Positions 8,026 through 16,632 of a stretch of DNA of 64,000 nucleotides are shown piece after piece. Each line of letters opens with the position of its first letter. Position 1 is the first letter of the stretch. The stretch comes from an uncultured Prevotellaceae bacterium. GTDB taxonomy: Bacteria; Bacteroidota; Bacteroidia; Bacteroidales; Bacteroidaceae. Both the position numbers and the translations under genes were made by a program. The stretch lies in the NCBI GenBank assembly GCA_902768785.1, contig CACXMM010000003.1, positions 1 through 64,000 of the forward strand, read 5' to 3'. The notes below the pieces were generated by a model. The model was given only the letters and a program-made list of their open reading frames with translations, ran no database searches and was not told the DNA's origin.

Positions 8026-8034
8026 GTATCTTTG
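8004..8034 (+). promoter_or_regulatory. Promoter of the secreted-protein operon, overlapping the gapA terminator
   Basis: TTTG at 8004-8007 lies in the loop of the gapA terminator, followed by 19 bases and TATCTTTG at 8027-8034. Spacing and both boxes match the Bacteroidetes consensus, so terminator and promoter share sequence. A short reading frame of 11 codons (8055-8090) follows in the leader; nothing shows that it is translated. Confidence 0.7.
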
Positions 8035-8117
8035 TGCCGCACAACTAAACACCTATGAATAAGAGGAATTGTTGGTTTGTATGCTGTTAAGAACAACCCT
8101 AATTTAATTAGAAGACT

Positions 8118-9707
8118 ATGACTTATAAAGAAAAGACAATGCAGAACCGGGATTCCCGGAATGGAAACAGTTGGAAAAAGGGAATGCTGATGGCACTCCT
8201 GCTCCTGTGTCCGTTCCTGATGATGCAGGCACAAACGATTCAGCGTGGTAACAAATTCTTCGATGGTGCCGCCCTCTATACCGTGAACAGTATAGGGCAG
8301 GACGGTGTGGTAACCCTGAAGGGCAATGACCCATGGGGTGGCAGCTACGTGCTCAAACTGAAGAAGAAGCCGACGGCAGGGCGATATGAACTGATGCCTT
8401 CAAGGGATTATTCACTGTTTCGTTGTAAGTGGGGCAGTGAGGTACAGTATTACCGTCAGCAGGGCATGAACTTCCTTGCCGTGAAGAACTCGAAAGGACA
8501 GATTGTCGAAGTGCTGACACTAACCCCCGACAACCTGCAGAACTGTACCGGACAGCATGAGCAGATGGTAGAATATATGTACCAGGAAGGACTGAATGAG
8601 ACGGTAGGTAGTTTCCTGCTTAATACTCACATGACTATAGGTTGTTCCATGGAAGACCTTCAGGCCGTTGCCAAACTTTTGGGCGGACTTGCCCGTCCAA
8701 GTATTATTGAGAAGACCAATCGTGACTTGCTGCTCAGTGAGATTGCCTATCGTAACGGTGAGGCTGAGGGCGGCTATGATAACCCTGATGGCTTGGGAGC
8801 AGACGGTCGTGGCAGTGATGAGACAGATGAGTTGCCTGCTTTTGGGCAGACTGTGAAATTTGATGGTGAGGAATACATTCGGGTGACAACGGCGGAGCAG
8901 TTCTTGAATGCCCTTGGTACGGGACGCAGTGTGCTGGTGGCTAAGAACACGGAGATCAATCTTTCACCGCTGCTGAATGATCAGAGTGCCTTCCGCACAC
9001 AGTATCGCTTATGGCGACCCGAGTATTCAACAGAAGTGGGTGACCGTCAGGATGTCCTCATCAGTGAGGAGGTGTTTGATGGAAGACAACTGACTCTTGT
9101 TAATATGAAACAAATGACCATTCGTGGTGAAGGAAACTCAAAGATCGTCGTCGAGCCCCGCTATGCCTTCTGTCTGAACTTCAAGAACTGTGACCAGATA
9201 GAAATACATAATCTCACCATCGGTCATGTCGAAGGGGGAAACTGCCAAGGTGGCGTCATCGGCGTACAAGGTGGATGGCGTGTCAGTATCCATCACTGCG
9301 ACCTCTACGGCTGCGGCACCTATGGCGTGCAACTCCAGGATACCCGTGACTTCTCGATGTATTCGTCAAATATCCACGACTGTACCTATGGCATTATGAC
9401 ACTCAAAAATGTTTCGTTTGCGAAATTCGAGAAGTGTGACTTCTTCCATAACCGTGAGTTTTCACTAATAGAGAGCAGAGGCTCGGAAGTGAATTTCTAC
9501 CAGTGCCGTTTCTTTGCCAATCACGGTGACTCACCTCTGTTCAACTTCGATCGTGAGTTCTTCCTGGCGGGTTGCGAGATCTACCATCCCACAGAGAACC
9601 TTGGCACCATCGATCTGGCTGACCAATCGGGACCCAAGAATAAGTTCGTGGAGAATCCATTCGACCGTGATATCAAGTCTCGTGGTATTGGACCGGATCA
9701 AAAGTAA
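8118..9707 (+). CDS. Exported right-handed beta-helix protein
   Basis: A 529-residue protein with a signal peptide (hydrophobic core MLMALLLLCPFLMMQAQ, residues about 23-39). Residues 40-330 are not recognised. From about 340 to 510 there are regular beta-helix coils (LTLVNMKQMTIRGEGN, LNFKNCDQIEIHNLTIG, WRVSIHHCDLYGCGTYGV, FSMYSSNIHDCTYGIM, FAKFEKCDFFHNREFS), with stacked Asn and Cys positions, as in the Pfam beta-helix/pectate-lyase-like fold. No clear lyase or hydrolase active site is visible. It is the first gene of an eleven-gene plus-strand run, and the next gene follows closely. A second possible start is the ATG at 8139. Probable role: extracellular or periplasmic binding or scaffold protein; substrate unknown. 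Confidence 0.75.
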   Translation: MTYKEKTMQNRDSRNGNSWKKGMLMALLLLCPFLMMQAQTIQRGNKFFDGAALYTVNSIGQDGVVTLKGNDPWGGSYVLKLKKKPTAGRYELMPSRDYSLFRCKWGSEVQYYRQQGMNFLAVKNSKGQIVEVLTLTPDNLQNCTGQHEQMVEYMYQEGLNETVGSFLLNTHMTIGCSMEDLQAVAKLLGGLARPSIIEKTNRDLLLSEIAYRNGEAEGGYDNPDGLGADGRGSDETDELPAFGQTVKFDGEEYIRVTTAEQFLNALGTGRSVLVAKNTEINLSPLLNDQSAFRTQYRLWRPEYSTEVGDRQDVLISEEVFDGRQLTLVNMKQMTIRGEGNSKIVVEPRYAFCLNFKNCDQIEIHNLTIGHVEGGNCQGGVIGVQGGWRVSIHHCDLYGCGTYGVQLQDTRDFSMYSSNIHDCTYGIMTLKNVSFAKFEKCDFFHNREFSLIESRGSEVNFYQCRFFANHGDSPLFNFDREFFLAGCEIYHPTENLGTIDLADQSGPKNKFVENPFDRDIKSRGIGPDQK

Positions 9708-9728
9708 TAATATATAATTAAGGTGTAT

Positions 9729-10238
9729 ATGAGAAGAACGTCTTTGTTGATTATCATCCTACTGTCTGTATTGGCAGTGCAGGCACAGGATGCCCGATTG
9801 GCTCAGATACGCAAACTGTATGCTGAGGCCAAGGAGAGTATGGAAAACAGGAAGAAAGCAGAGATTCCACCCAATGACATGGTGGTGAGTTCAAACTATA
9901 TGGCTCCTGGTGCCGGTCCTATCAAGGATGTTACCCATTATTATTATCAGGGTGAGTTCGACGAACAGGCGGAAACTGTTGTCTATACACCCTATTTCAT
10001 CACCCGTAAATACAATGTAGGTGCCAGGGATTACTATGAGGAGTTCCTTTTTGAGAAGGGAGGACTGGTGTTCTATTTCTGTAAGAGTGAGAAAGACGAG
10101 ACCCGTTACTACTGGGGGCCTAACGGATTCTTCCATGAACTAATCAAAGGACAGCGGTTGATGGATGATGCCTTCGCCACTCGTCTGGCCTGTGATCTGA
10201 AAGAGGCTTTCGACAAACTGATGAACCGAAATTATTAA
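9729..10238 (+). CDS. Exported protein with a QIRKxYAEAK domain (single copy)
   Basis: About 169 residues with a signal peptide (MRRTSLLIIILLSVLAVQAQ). The ATG at 9729 is chosen over a GTG at 9723. The mature protein begins LAQIRKLYAEAKESMENRKK, then carries a beta-rich part with FYFCKSEKDETRYYWGPNGF. This module is clearly related to the two modules of the gene at 12652 (QIKEIRRIYAEAKAQISQ; QIRGIYAQAKEKIAKN). It therefore belongs to a local paralogous family. I do not recognise a named family or a catalytic motif. It is 21 bases from the previous gene and 6 bases from the next, consistent with one operon. Confidence 0.7.
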   Translation: MRRTSLLIIILLSVLAVQAQDARLAQIRKLYAEAKESMENRKKAEIPPNDMVVSSNYMAPGAGPIKDVTHYYYQGEFDEQAETVVYTPYFITRKYNVGARDYYEEFLFEKGGLVFYFCKSEKDETRYYWGPNGFFHELIKGQRLMDDAFATRLACDLKEAFDKLMNRNY

Positions 10239-10244
10239 AAGCTT

Positions 10245-11321
10245 ATGAAAAAGTTGATCTTTTGGACTGTTGCTGTCTTGACATGGACAGCCTGTGGCAA
10301 TAAGACTGGTGGAGGAACGACGGATGCCGACTCCACGCAAGTGTTCGAAGTGCCCGACACGCTCAACAGTGTGGAGGCTGTCATCAAACAGGTGGATGCC
10401 GTCTATGACTATCTCGACGAGATGCATCAGCATTACACGGAGGGAATGCCTTCGCTCGATGAACGTTTTGCCACCAAGGAGTGGCTGCAGGCACTTAAGG
10501 ATGTGGAGGCTGCTGACAAAGACTGTGAGTGCGGTGGCTTCTTTGACTTTGGTGATGAAGGACCGCTCGATCCATGGACCTACGACTGCTATGAGGGTCG
10601 TGTCAGTGCTGACAGTATCCGTGTTAAACTGCTTCCCAACGGAACAGCTGATGTCAGGTTCCTTGTAAAGGATGCCGTCACCATCAAGGGAATCCCCATG
10701 CGTTGGCTGATGCGGGTGGAAGATGGTCAGTGGCGAGTCGCCAATATCTTCTTTGAGGCAGATAATGGGATGGATCTGCTGGCAGAGATGAAGAATTATG
10801 CCACCTTTATGACATTCCAGAAGTCTTTCGACATCAATAAATATGTCAAGGAGATGGAGGAAAAGGCTGTGGTGTACTATAGTAAGAGTACCGATGATGT
10901 ACGTCTGATTGCATATGCTTTTGTCGATATCGACGGCGACGGACATCCTGAGGTGTGGGTACGTGGTGATGAAGGACAGGACTATCAGGGTGTCTATTCC
11001 ATAGTCAATGATTCCGTCACGCTGCTGGCTTCCTCTGATGTTCGCAGTAAGCTGGACTTCTACAAGGGAGCCGTGGGATTCAACGGCTATTACGGTGACG
11101 GTCTGTCTCGTGAAGGCTTCACCATCGTAAAGAACAGTCGTCCGGGTGATGTATACTATTCTGAGGATCAATTCAATATGTCCTCGGAGGAACAGGAAAC
11201 CATCTTCTCGGACATGATGAAGAATGGAAAGGATATCTCAGAGGAAGAATGGGAAAAGGCAGAGAGCCTGTTGGGCGATACTCTCTCCCTCTCTCCTGCC
11301 TGGCGGTCTATTGAACGATAG
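10245..11321 (+). CDS. Lipoprotein with EF-hand-like Asp loop
   Basis: A 358-residue lipoprotein: lipobox TWTAC with Cys17. Residues about 45-170 look like a DUF3828-type periplasmic domain (SVEAVIKQVDAVYDYLDEM, then a Cys-containing loop KDCECGGFFDF and beta-strands ending GQWRVANIFFE); that match is tentative. Around residues 223-240, AYAFVDIDGDGHPEVWVR is a DxDGDxxPE loop like the calcium-binding loops of FG-GAP/XAC2610-type proteins. The C-terminal part (SEDQFNMSSEEQETIFSDMM) is charged and helical. It sits third in the operon. Anchored to a membrane by its lipid; function unknown. Confidence 0.7.
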   Translation: MKKLIFWTVAVLTWTACGNKTGGGTTDADSTQVFEVPDTLNSVEAVIKQVDAVYDYLDEMHQHYTEGMPSLDERFATKEWLQALKDVEAADKDCECGGFFDFGDEGPLDPWTYDCYEGRVSADSIRVKLLPNGTADVRFLVKDAVTIKGIPMRWLMRVEDGQWRVANIFFEADNGMDLLAEMKNYATFMTFQKSFDINKYVKEMEEKAVVYYSKSTDDVRLIAYAFVDIDGDGHPEVWVRGDEGQDYQGVYSIVNDSVTLLASSDVRSKLDFYKGAVGFNGYYGDGLSREGFTIVKNSRPGDVYYSEDQFNMSSEEQETIFSDMMKNGKDISEEEWEKAESLLGDTLSLSPAWRSIER

Positions 11322-11377
11322 GGTATGCAGTATGATCTTTTTGCATTATGATGTTTTAAAAGAGTAATAAGCATCTC

Positions 11378-12655
11378 ATGAGGAAGTTTCTGATATTGAC
11401 ACTCTTGTTGACGGCACTGGTTACTGAGGTCCAGTGCATACCTACCTATAAGCGTGGTGAGTTCTCTTTCAAAAGCACTAAGGTCAAGAATGCCGGAGGG
11501 GAGATTACTCATGTGAAGGTGGGAGCCTATGTCGGTAACAAACTCATCGACGAGTTTACTACCGAACTGAATGGTACACCCATGGAGACAACTGTGGATC
11601 AGATCGGACAGATTGCAGAACCCGACCTTAACAATGACGGCTTTCCCGATGTGACTGTCTATCTCGGCTACTACGGTTCCCATCCTAATGATTCGTATTA
11701 CGAAGCGCTGATCTGGGATGAGGAGCAAAGCTGTTTCCTCCAAGCTGACGGCTATAAGGAACTGGCGGAGCCGATGATTGATGGCAAGACGCATTTGGTA
11801 TATACCAATCTGCGTGATGGACCGGAAGCACGGGTGATGGACTATTATGGGTGGCTAAGGAACAAGATTGTTCATCTGCGCTCTGAGACGGTAAGAATAG
11901 ATGACTCCAATCCGGTGGATTTCAGCGGACTGCTTGATTTCCCCTGTTATCGATTTAATGCCAAACTCGACGGCCGTATCTCCGTCATCATCGCGTTCCA
12001 AGTGACTGATGGTAATCTTGTGGCAGGCTATATCTATTATCCGAAAGCCAAGACCCCTGCACCCATTATGCTTCTCGGTAATGTCTATCACAAGGATGAT
12101 GGTGACTATTATTATCTCAGTGAGTATCAGTCGGATGGTATCGTCACTGGAGAGGTCATGCTGAAGCATCAGGTGGTTGATGGTTGGGACAACAGGATAG
12201 AAGGAGCATGGACGAATCCCCAAACCCTGAAAGAGATGAAACTGACAGACATTTCATTCAGTCGTGAGATGCCGAAGTGGTTCACCAAGTCGCTTCTTGC
12301 TCCAGAAGATCCTGGAAACATCGGTCGTGAGTATTCGTTCAGGAAATGGCATCTTGGAGCAGAAGAATATATGGGCGGTCATATCACCTTCCGTGCTGCT
12401 GGCAAAAACAAGGTGCACTTCGAGTGTGTCAATGCAGCCCATGGCATTGCAGAAGGAAGTAGCGAGGCGAATCGTCCCGCTGTGTTGCACGGCAATTGGT
12501 TTGAATATCATGACGTCAATGAATGTAACTATAGTTTTTATGCCGCATTTTTCCCCCGTTTCGTGGTACTGGTGAATACAACAGACAATTCTACATTAGA
12601 GTGCTTTGGTGCAGGTGCTTCCTTTGAGGGTATATATATAAAGGTAAAACAATGA
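11378..12655 (+). CDS. Exported two-part protein, C-terminal half paralogous to gene at 16629
   Basis: A 425-residue exported protein (signal peptide to about residue 20). The N-terminal half contains a Dx(N)xDGxxDV loop (DLNNDGFPDV, residues 83-92) followed by a beta-strand VYLGYYG, reminiscent of XAC2610-type proteins whose loop binds calcium. The C-terminal half (about 190-425) is a beta-rich module with GYIYYPKAKTPAPIMLLG, YQSDGIVTGE, EGAWTNPQTLKEM, NIGREYSFRKW and a final EGIYIKVKQ. The gene at 16629 encodes the same module alone, ending DGVYIKVKQ. So this is a fusion of two modules. The stop overlaps the next start (ATGA at 12652), which implies translational coupling. Confidence 0.7.
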   Translation: MRKFLILTLLLTALVTEVQCIPTYKRGEFSFKSTKVKNAGGEITHVKVGAYVGNKLIDEFTTELNGTPMETTVDQIGQIAEPDLNNDGFPDVTVYLGYYGSHPNDSYYEALIWDEEQSCFLQADGYKELAEPMIDGKTHLVYTNLRDGPEARVMDYYGWLRNKIVHLRSETVRIDDSNPVDFSGLLDFPCYRFNAKLDGRISVIIAFQVTDGNLVAGYIYYPKAKTPAPIMLLGNVYHKDDGDYYYLSEYQSDGIVTGEVMLKHQVVDGWDNRIEGAWTNPQTLKEMKLTDISFSREMPKWFTKSLLAPEDPGNIGREYSFRKWHLGAEEYMGGHITFRAAGKNKVHFECVNAAHGIAEGSSEANRPAVLHGNWFEYHDVNECNYSFYAAFFPRFVVLVNTTDNSTLECFGAGASFEGIYIKVKQ

Positions 12656-13716
12656 AGTATAAACTGTTCTTTTTGACAATCATGATGTGCACCTCCATGG
12701 TGGCGGTAGCACAGATTTCCAAGGATCAGCAGATTAAGGAAATCCGTAGGATCTATGCTGAGGCCAAGGCACAGATTTCCCAAAACGGGAAAAACGGTAA
12801 GGCCCCGCTGGATATGAAAATTTCCCTGAATGATGGGACTCAGGTGGACGAGGACTTCGCCATTGACGAGGAGAAGGAGCTGACCTTTTATTTCAATAAG
12901 TATCGTACCCGTGCCAACCTTGACTATCCAGATGCCTCCAGGTGTTATTTTATAGTCGAGGACTGGGGGTCGCATGGTCATATCCGTTATCGTGAGATTC
13001 TGTTCGATCCTAACAAAGGTCATCTGCTCTTCTGTTATATGAGGCAGGAGACGGATGCCGGATTCGTGGTCGAGACACGCTATTACTATGATGCCCATGG
13101 TCGTTTGATTGACCAGAAGCATAAGGTGGGTGGACACGATGCAGCTCCCGGCACCCACAATTGGAACGACGGAAGCTCCGAAAAAGATCAGGCCATGTCT
13201 TATCTGAGTGTGTTTGAGACCCTGATGAACGCAAAAGGTGTTCCGACTGGCAGAAATGTCGTGAAGCAGCAGATCCCGTCTAAGGCAGAGCAGCTGAAAC
13301 AGATCCGAGGCATCTATGCACAGGCTAAGGAAAAAATAGCTAAGAATGATCAATCAGAACTCCCGCATGATATGAAGGTGATCATTCACGATCAGTCGTG
13401 GGGACCGCCAGAGATCACCGATCTGAAGTTTTACTTCGATGATTATTGCTATTTCATCTCGAATCACCGTCATCACAATAACATGGGGTCGGATATCTAT
13501 AGCGAATACCTCTTCGCCCCCCATAGTCATCATCTTATCTTCTCCTATACCAATGCCAAGGAGGAGGGAGAGCAAAATGAGTGGCGTTATTATTTTGATG
13601 AGAATGGCCAGTGTATAGAGGTAAAGACGGATTCTGCGGATCAGGATGCTGGTAAGACCGATCAGGCACAGGTAGCCCGATACCTAAAAGTATTTCAGAT
13701 ACTGAAGGAGTCATAA
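12652..13716 (+). CDS. Exported protein with two tandem QIRxIYAEAK modules
   Basis: A 354-residue exported protein (signal peptide to about residue 20: FFLTIMMCTSMVAVAQ). It consists of two copies of one module: residues about 25-190 and 205-354. Each copy starts with an amphipathic helix (QIKEIRRIYAEAKAQISQ; QIRGIYAQAKEKIAKN), then a strand with HDMK or LDMK, a region ending FYF, and an ETRYYYDAHGRLID or EWRYYFDENGQCIE strand pair. The gene at 9729 has one copy. Internal duplication plus a nearby single-copy paralogue shows recent local expansion. No catalytic motif is seen. It overlaps the previous gene by 4 bases and is followed 16 bases later by a small gene. Confidence 0.7.
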   Translation: MKYKLFFLTIMMCTSMVAVAQISKDQQIKEIRRIYAEAKAQISQNGKNGKAPLDMKISLNDGTQVDEDFAIDEEKELTFYFNKYRTRANLDYPDASRCYFIVEDWGSHGHIRYREILFDPNKGHLLFCYMRQETDAGFVVETRYYYDAHGRLIDQKHKVGGHDAAPGTHNWNDGSSEKDQAMSYLSVFETLMNAKGVPTGRNVVKQQIPSKAEQLKQIRGIYAQAKEKIAKNDQSELPHDMKVIIHDQSWGPPEITDLKFYFDDYCYFISNHRHHNNMGSDIYSEYLFAPHSHHLIFSYTNAKEEGEQNEWRYYFDENGQCIEVKTDSADQDAGKTDQAQVARYLKVFQILKES

Positions 13717-13732
13717 GGTTGAGAAGTAACTG

Positions 13733-13939
13733 ATGAGAGTGAAGGTAAACAGACGTTATATCGACTTGTTCGAGGGAGCACAGGTGAAGCATGCCCTCCT
13801 GAAATACTTCATCGTGAGAAAACTCGACAGGAGTCTGATGAATACCGTGATGGTACGCGATGCCTACGGACACCTGATAGATCAGGATGCTCCACTGAAA
13901 GAGAACCAAAAAATAATTTTTAAAGTACCTAAGATATGA
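13733..13939 (+). CDS. 68-residue beta-grasp-like protein coupled to 5'-nucleotidase
   Basis: A 68-residue protein without signal peptide: the only gene of the run whose product should stay in the cytoplasm. The pattern MRVKVNRRYIDLFEGAQVKH, then ALLKYF, and later VRDAYGHLIDQDAPLKENQ with a final strand KIIFKV resembles the ThiS/MoaD beta-grasp fold, but the C-terminal Gly-Gly used for sulfur carrier activity is absent (it ends FKVPKI). Its last bases overlap the start of the next gene (ATGA at 13936), so the two are translationally coupled. Fold assignment is inference from pattern; function unknown. Confidence 0.6.
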   Translation: MRVKVNRRYIDLFEGAQVKHALLKYFIVRKLDRSLMNTVMVRDAYGHLIDQDAPLKENQKIIFKVPKI

Positions 13940-15366
13940 AAAGAAGAACTTGTATCGTGATGCTGACCGTCTTGTGGTCGGTAACCCTCTTTGCTGAACG
14001 GAAAGAGGTACATATCCTTTCTGCCAATGATATGCATGCTGCCATAGAGGCCTTTCCCCAGTTGGCAGATATCGTTGACAGCCTGCGTACGATTTATCCT
14101 TCCTTGCTGATCTTCTCAGCAGGCGACAACCGTACGGGTGAGCCCCTGAACGATCGGTATGAGATTCCTGCCTACCCGATGGTGGCGCTGATGAATCAGG
14201 TGGGCTTCAATGCCTCGGCACTGGGTAACCATGAGTTCGATTCCCGTCAGAAAGGTATGGCGCAGCTCATCAGCTTGTCGAACTTCCGTCACCTCTGTGC
14301 CAATATTCAGCCGGATCCATCACTTGGAATCCATTGCATCCCTTATCAGATCTTCGATGTGGAAGGTGTGAAAGTGGGTGTTGTGGGTGTTGTGCAGTTG
14401 GGTGCACGCGGCATCCCTGATTCCCATCCCGATAATGTGAAGGGTATCTCCTTCCTGCCTGTCAAGGAAACGGTGCAGCAGTATGCGTGGCTTAGGGATC
14501 AGTGTGATGTGACCATCTTGCTCACCCATATCGGTTATGAGGATGATGTGGAACTGTCAAAGGATGTGCCCTGGGTGGATCTGATCATCGGCGGACACAC
14601 ACATACTCAGTTGGATGGGGGAGAGATACACAATGGTATCCTGATCACCCAGAATGAGAACCGACTGAAAAGGGTGACGCATACCACACTTGTCATCGAA
14701 GATGGAAAGGTGGTGGAGAAGAAAGCTGAGAACATCAACGTGCGGACATGGCCGAAGAAAAACAAAGTGGTCGCCGATATGGTGCGTTTCTTTAGCGAGA
14801 ATCCGGAGTTCTTCCGTAAGCTGACCGTTGCCGAAGCTCCTTTCTCGAACTATGAGGAGCTGGGGTGTATGATGTGCGATGCTTTCCTGACGGAGACAGG
14901 AGCCGATGTGGCTATCCAGAACACGGGAGGTATCCGATATGAGACAAAGGATGCCGGACCGTTTACGGTGAGTGATGTGCTGCAACTTGATCCGTTTGGG
15001 AATGATGCCGTGGAAATGACGGTGACAGGTGAGGAACTGCGGCAGATGATCTTGTCGTGTGGCAGGAACGATGGCTATGGCTTCCCCCGCGTGGCAGGAA
15101 TCTGTTATGACGTGTACTATGACAAGATCGATTCGGTGCGTATCAAGGATGTCAAGCTCTATGGTCCTGACGGGAAGAAACTCAACCTGAAAAAGTCCTA
15201 TCGTGTAGTGACGAACAGCTATGTGGCCTCGATTTGTGATGCACCCCGTAAGGATCAAGGGAAGAACATGAATCGTCAGACGGCCGATATGATTATCGAA
15301 TACCTCAGTAAACAACCCAGTATCAACTACCAGGGAGTTCGCCGAACCCGTCGCCTGAGCAAATAA
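13936..15366 (+). CDS. Exported 5'-nucleotidase / metallophosphatase (UshA-like)
   Basis: A 476-residue exported enzyme (signal peptide about 1-20). The calcineurin-like metallophosphatase domain has the metal ligands in ANDMHA (near residue 30), SAGDN, GNHEFD (about 95-100), LLTHIGYEDD and GGHTHT. The C-terminal 5'-nucleotidase domain has NTGGIRYE, LDPFGNDAVEM and a substrate-binding segment TGEELRQMI. It should hydrolyse 5'-nucleotides or related phosphoesters in the periplasm, supplying nucleosides and phosphate. It is shorter than UshA of enterobacteria (about 550). It is the only clearly enzymatic member of the eleven-gene run and overlaps the upstream small gene by 4 bases. Confidence 0.9.
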   Translation: MKRRTCIVMLTVLWSVTLFAERKEVHILSANDMHAAIEAFPQLADIVDSLRTIYPSLLIFSAGDNRTGEPLNDRYEIPAYPMVALMNQVGFNASALGNHEFDSRQKGMAQLISLSNFRHLCANIQPDPSLGIHCIPYQIFDVEGVKVGVVGVVQLGARGIPDSHPDNVKGISFLPVKETVQQYAWLRDQCDVTILLTHIGYEDDVELSKDVPWVDLIIGGHTHTQLDGGEIHNGILITQNENRLKRVTHTTLVIEDGKVVEKKAENINVRTWPKKNKVVADMVRFFSENPEFFRKLTVAEAPFSNYEELGCMMCDAFLTETGADVAIQNTGGIRYETKDAGPFTVSDVLQLDPFGNDAVEMTVTGEELRQMILSCGRNDGYGFPRVAGICYDVYYDKIDSVRIKDVKLYGPDGKKLNLKKSYRVVTNSYVASICDAPRKDQGKNMNRQTADMIIEYLSKQPSINYQGVRRTRRLSK

Positions 15367-15414
15367 TTCATGGACAGGCTTAAACAGTGAATCCTTTACA
15401 AAAAAAGATATAAG

Positions 15415-16632
15415 ATGAAAAGATTATTGTTTGTTCTTAGCATTTGGCATTTTTCATTACTTGCCTGCTTGGCTCAGGATCTGAACCTCAAGAGTACTTC
15501 GCTTGAGGACATAGAGAAAGGATGGAGTAGAAAACCCATTGGCAACGTGATCAATGGCAGTCTGGGTATTATGCTGGAACGTTTTGACCAGACATGGCCC
15601 ACATGGATGGTGAGAGAAGTACGCGAAGCCATGGAGAAAGGACTCTCAAAAGTTGTTCTCGAAGAAGAGACGGCACTAACGGTAACGGTGGATGTCAAGA
15701 ACGGTTATGCCCAGGTGGACGATGGCGGCACCGACGGTGAGTATATGGAGGCTTGCTACTGGAATCGCCCGAACGGACATAAGTTGTTTGCTGTTCGTCT
15801 GGGTAAGCCTACTGATCCTTTCATAGACTTCGTTTGTTTCTATGATTACGATCCTGCCAAGAAAAGTCTTGTCCCTGAGCCTGATATCTTGAAAGGTTAT
15901 CGTTGGGGTGACAGGAAAGAAGGTTCACAGCTGTTCTGTAAGCTACCCAAGGTGGGTAAAAACGTGGTCGTGGAAGAGTGGGGTGATAACGGTCCTGTCC
16001 AGCATACCTTTACCTGGAACGGCATGAAACCTGTGTATGCGAAGACGGAACCCCTCGTCTTTGATGACGGACTGGAGGATATCACCGTGACCTACAAGGG
16101 ACAGAGTCCTAATATTAAAGATTTCGTCACGGCCCTGCTCTCACGAGATGAACCTGATGAATCTCTGGCTGGAATAAAGGAAGCGTGGAACTTCTACAAG
16201 AACGGCATGAAACAGATGCCGGGTGATGACCTCATCGTTGATGTCCAGAATGGTTATGTGGGCTATGTATCCGTTGATTCTGATGATTCAGATACCAGAC
16301 GACAGGTCATAGAGTGCTGTTATTGGAACTATGCTGACAAGAAGCATAAACTGGTGGCTATCTCCAACGATACCTATCTGAACGGACAAGCCATTGCTGG
16401 ACAATATACTGGCATCACCTTCTATAAGTATGACAATGCTACTCGAAAGATGAAGGTGGTCTATGCCGATGATCTGGGTATTTCCATCGAGGTACCAGAA
16501 GGCTCCATGGTCACTTCGCATGCGCTGCCCCGTCAGGGAAAGACGATCGTCTATACCTACTTTACTCCATCAGGAAAGACTGAAAAACGTATCACTTGGA
16601 ACGGATCAAAATTCATATCCCAAAGCAAATGA
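15415..16632 (+). CDS. Exported protein with two tandem beta-rich modules
   Basis: A 405-residue exported protein (signal peptide MKRLLFVLSIWHFSLLACLAQ region, cleavage near residue 20). It has two related halves, about 55-215 and 255-405. Matching segments are VDVKNGYAQVDDGG / VDVQNGYVGYVSVD, MEACYWNRPNGHKLFAV / IECCYWNYADKKHKLVAI, FYDYDPAKKSLVPE / FYKYDNATRKMKVV, and HTFTWNGMKP / KRITWNGSKF. Each half is thus a beta-sandwich-like repeat ending in a WNG strand. No known family or active site is recognised. Its stop codon overlaps the start of the next gene (ATGA at 16629). Confidence 0.68.
   Translation: MKRLLFVLSIWHFSLLACLAQDLNLKSTSLEDIEKGWSRKPIGNVINGSLGIMLERFDQTWPTWMVREVREAMEKGLSKVVLEEETALTVTVDVKNGYAQVDDGGTDGEYMEACYWNRPNGHKLFAVRLGKPTDPFIDFVCFYDYDPAKKSLVPEPDILKGYRWGDRKEGSQLFCKLPKVGKNVVVEEWGDNGPVQHTFTWNGMKPVYAKTEPLVFDDGLEDITVTYKGQSPNIKDFVTALLSRDEPDESLAGIKEAWNFYKNGMKQMPGDDLIVDVQNGYVGYVSVDSDDSDTRRQVIECCYWNYADKKHKLVAISNDTYLNGQAIAGQYTGITFYKYDNATRKMKVVYADDLGISIEVPEGSMVTSHALPRQGKTIVYTYFTPSGKTEKRITWNGSKFISQSK

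Noticed and set aside
8055-8090. 11-codon leader peptide before the secreted operon
   Set aside because: No runs of regulatory codons and no alternative hairpins are visible.
10140-11171. Long open frame on the minus strand (343 codons)
   Set aside because: It is antisense to the lipoprotein gene at 10245, has no protein-like features and no promoter; it is a shadow.
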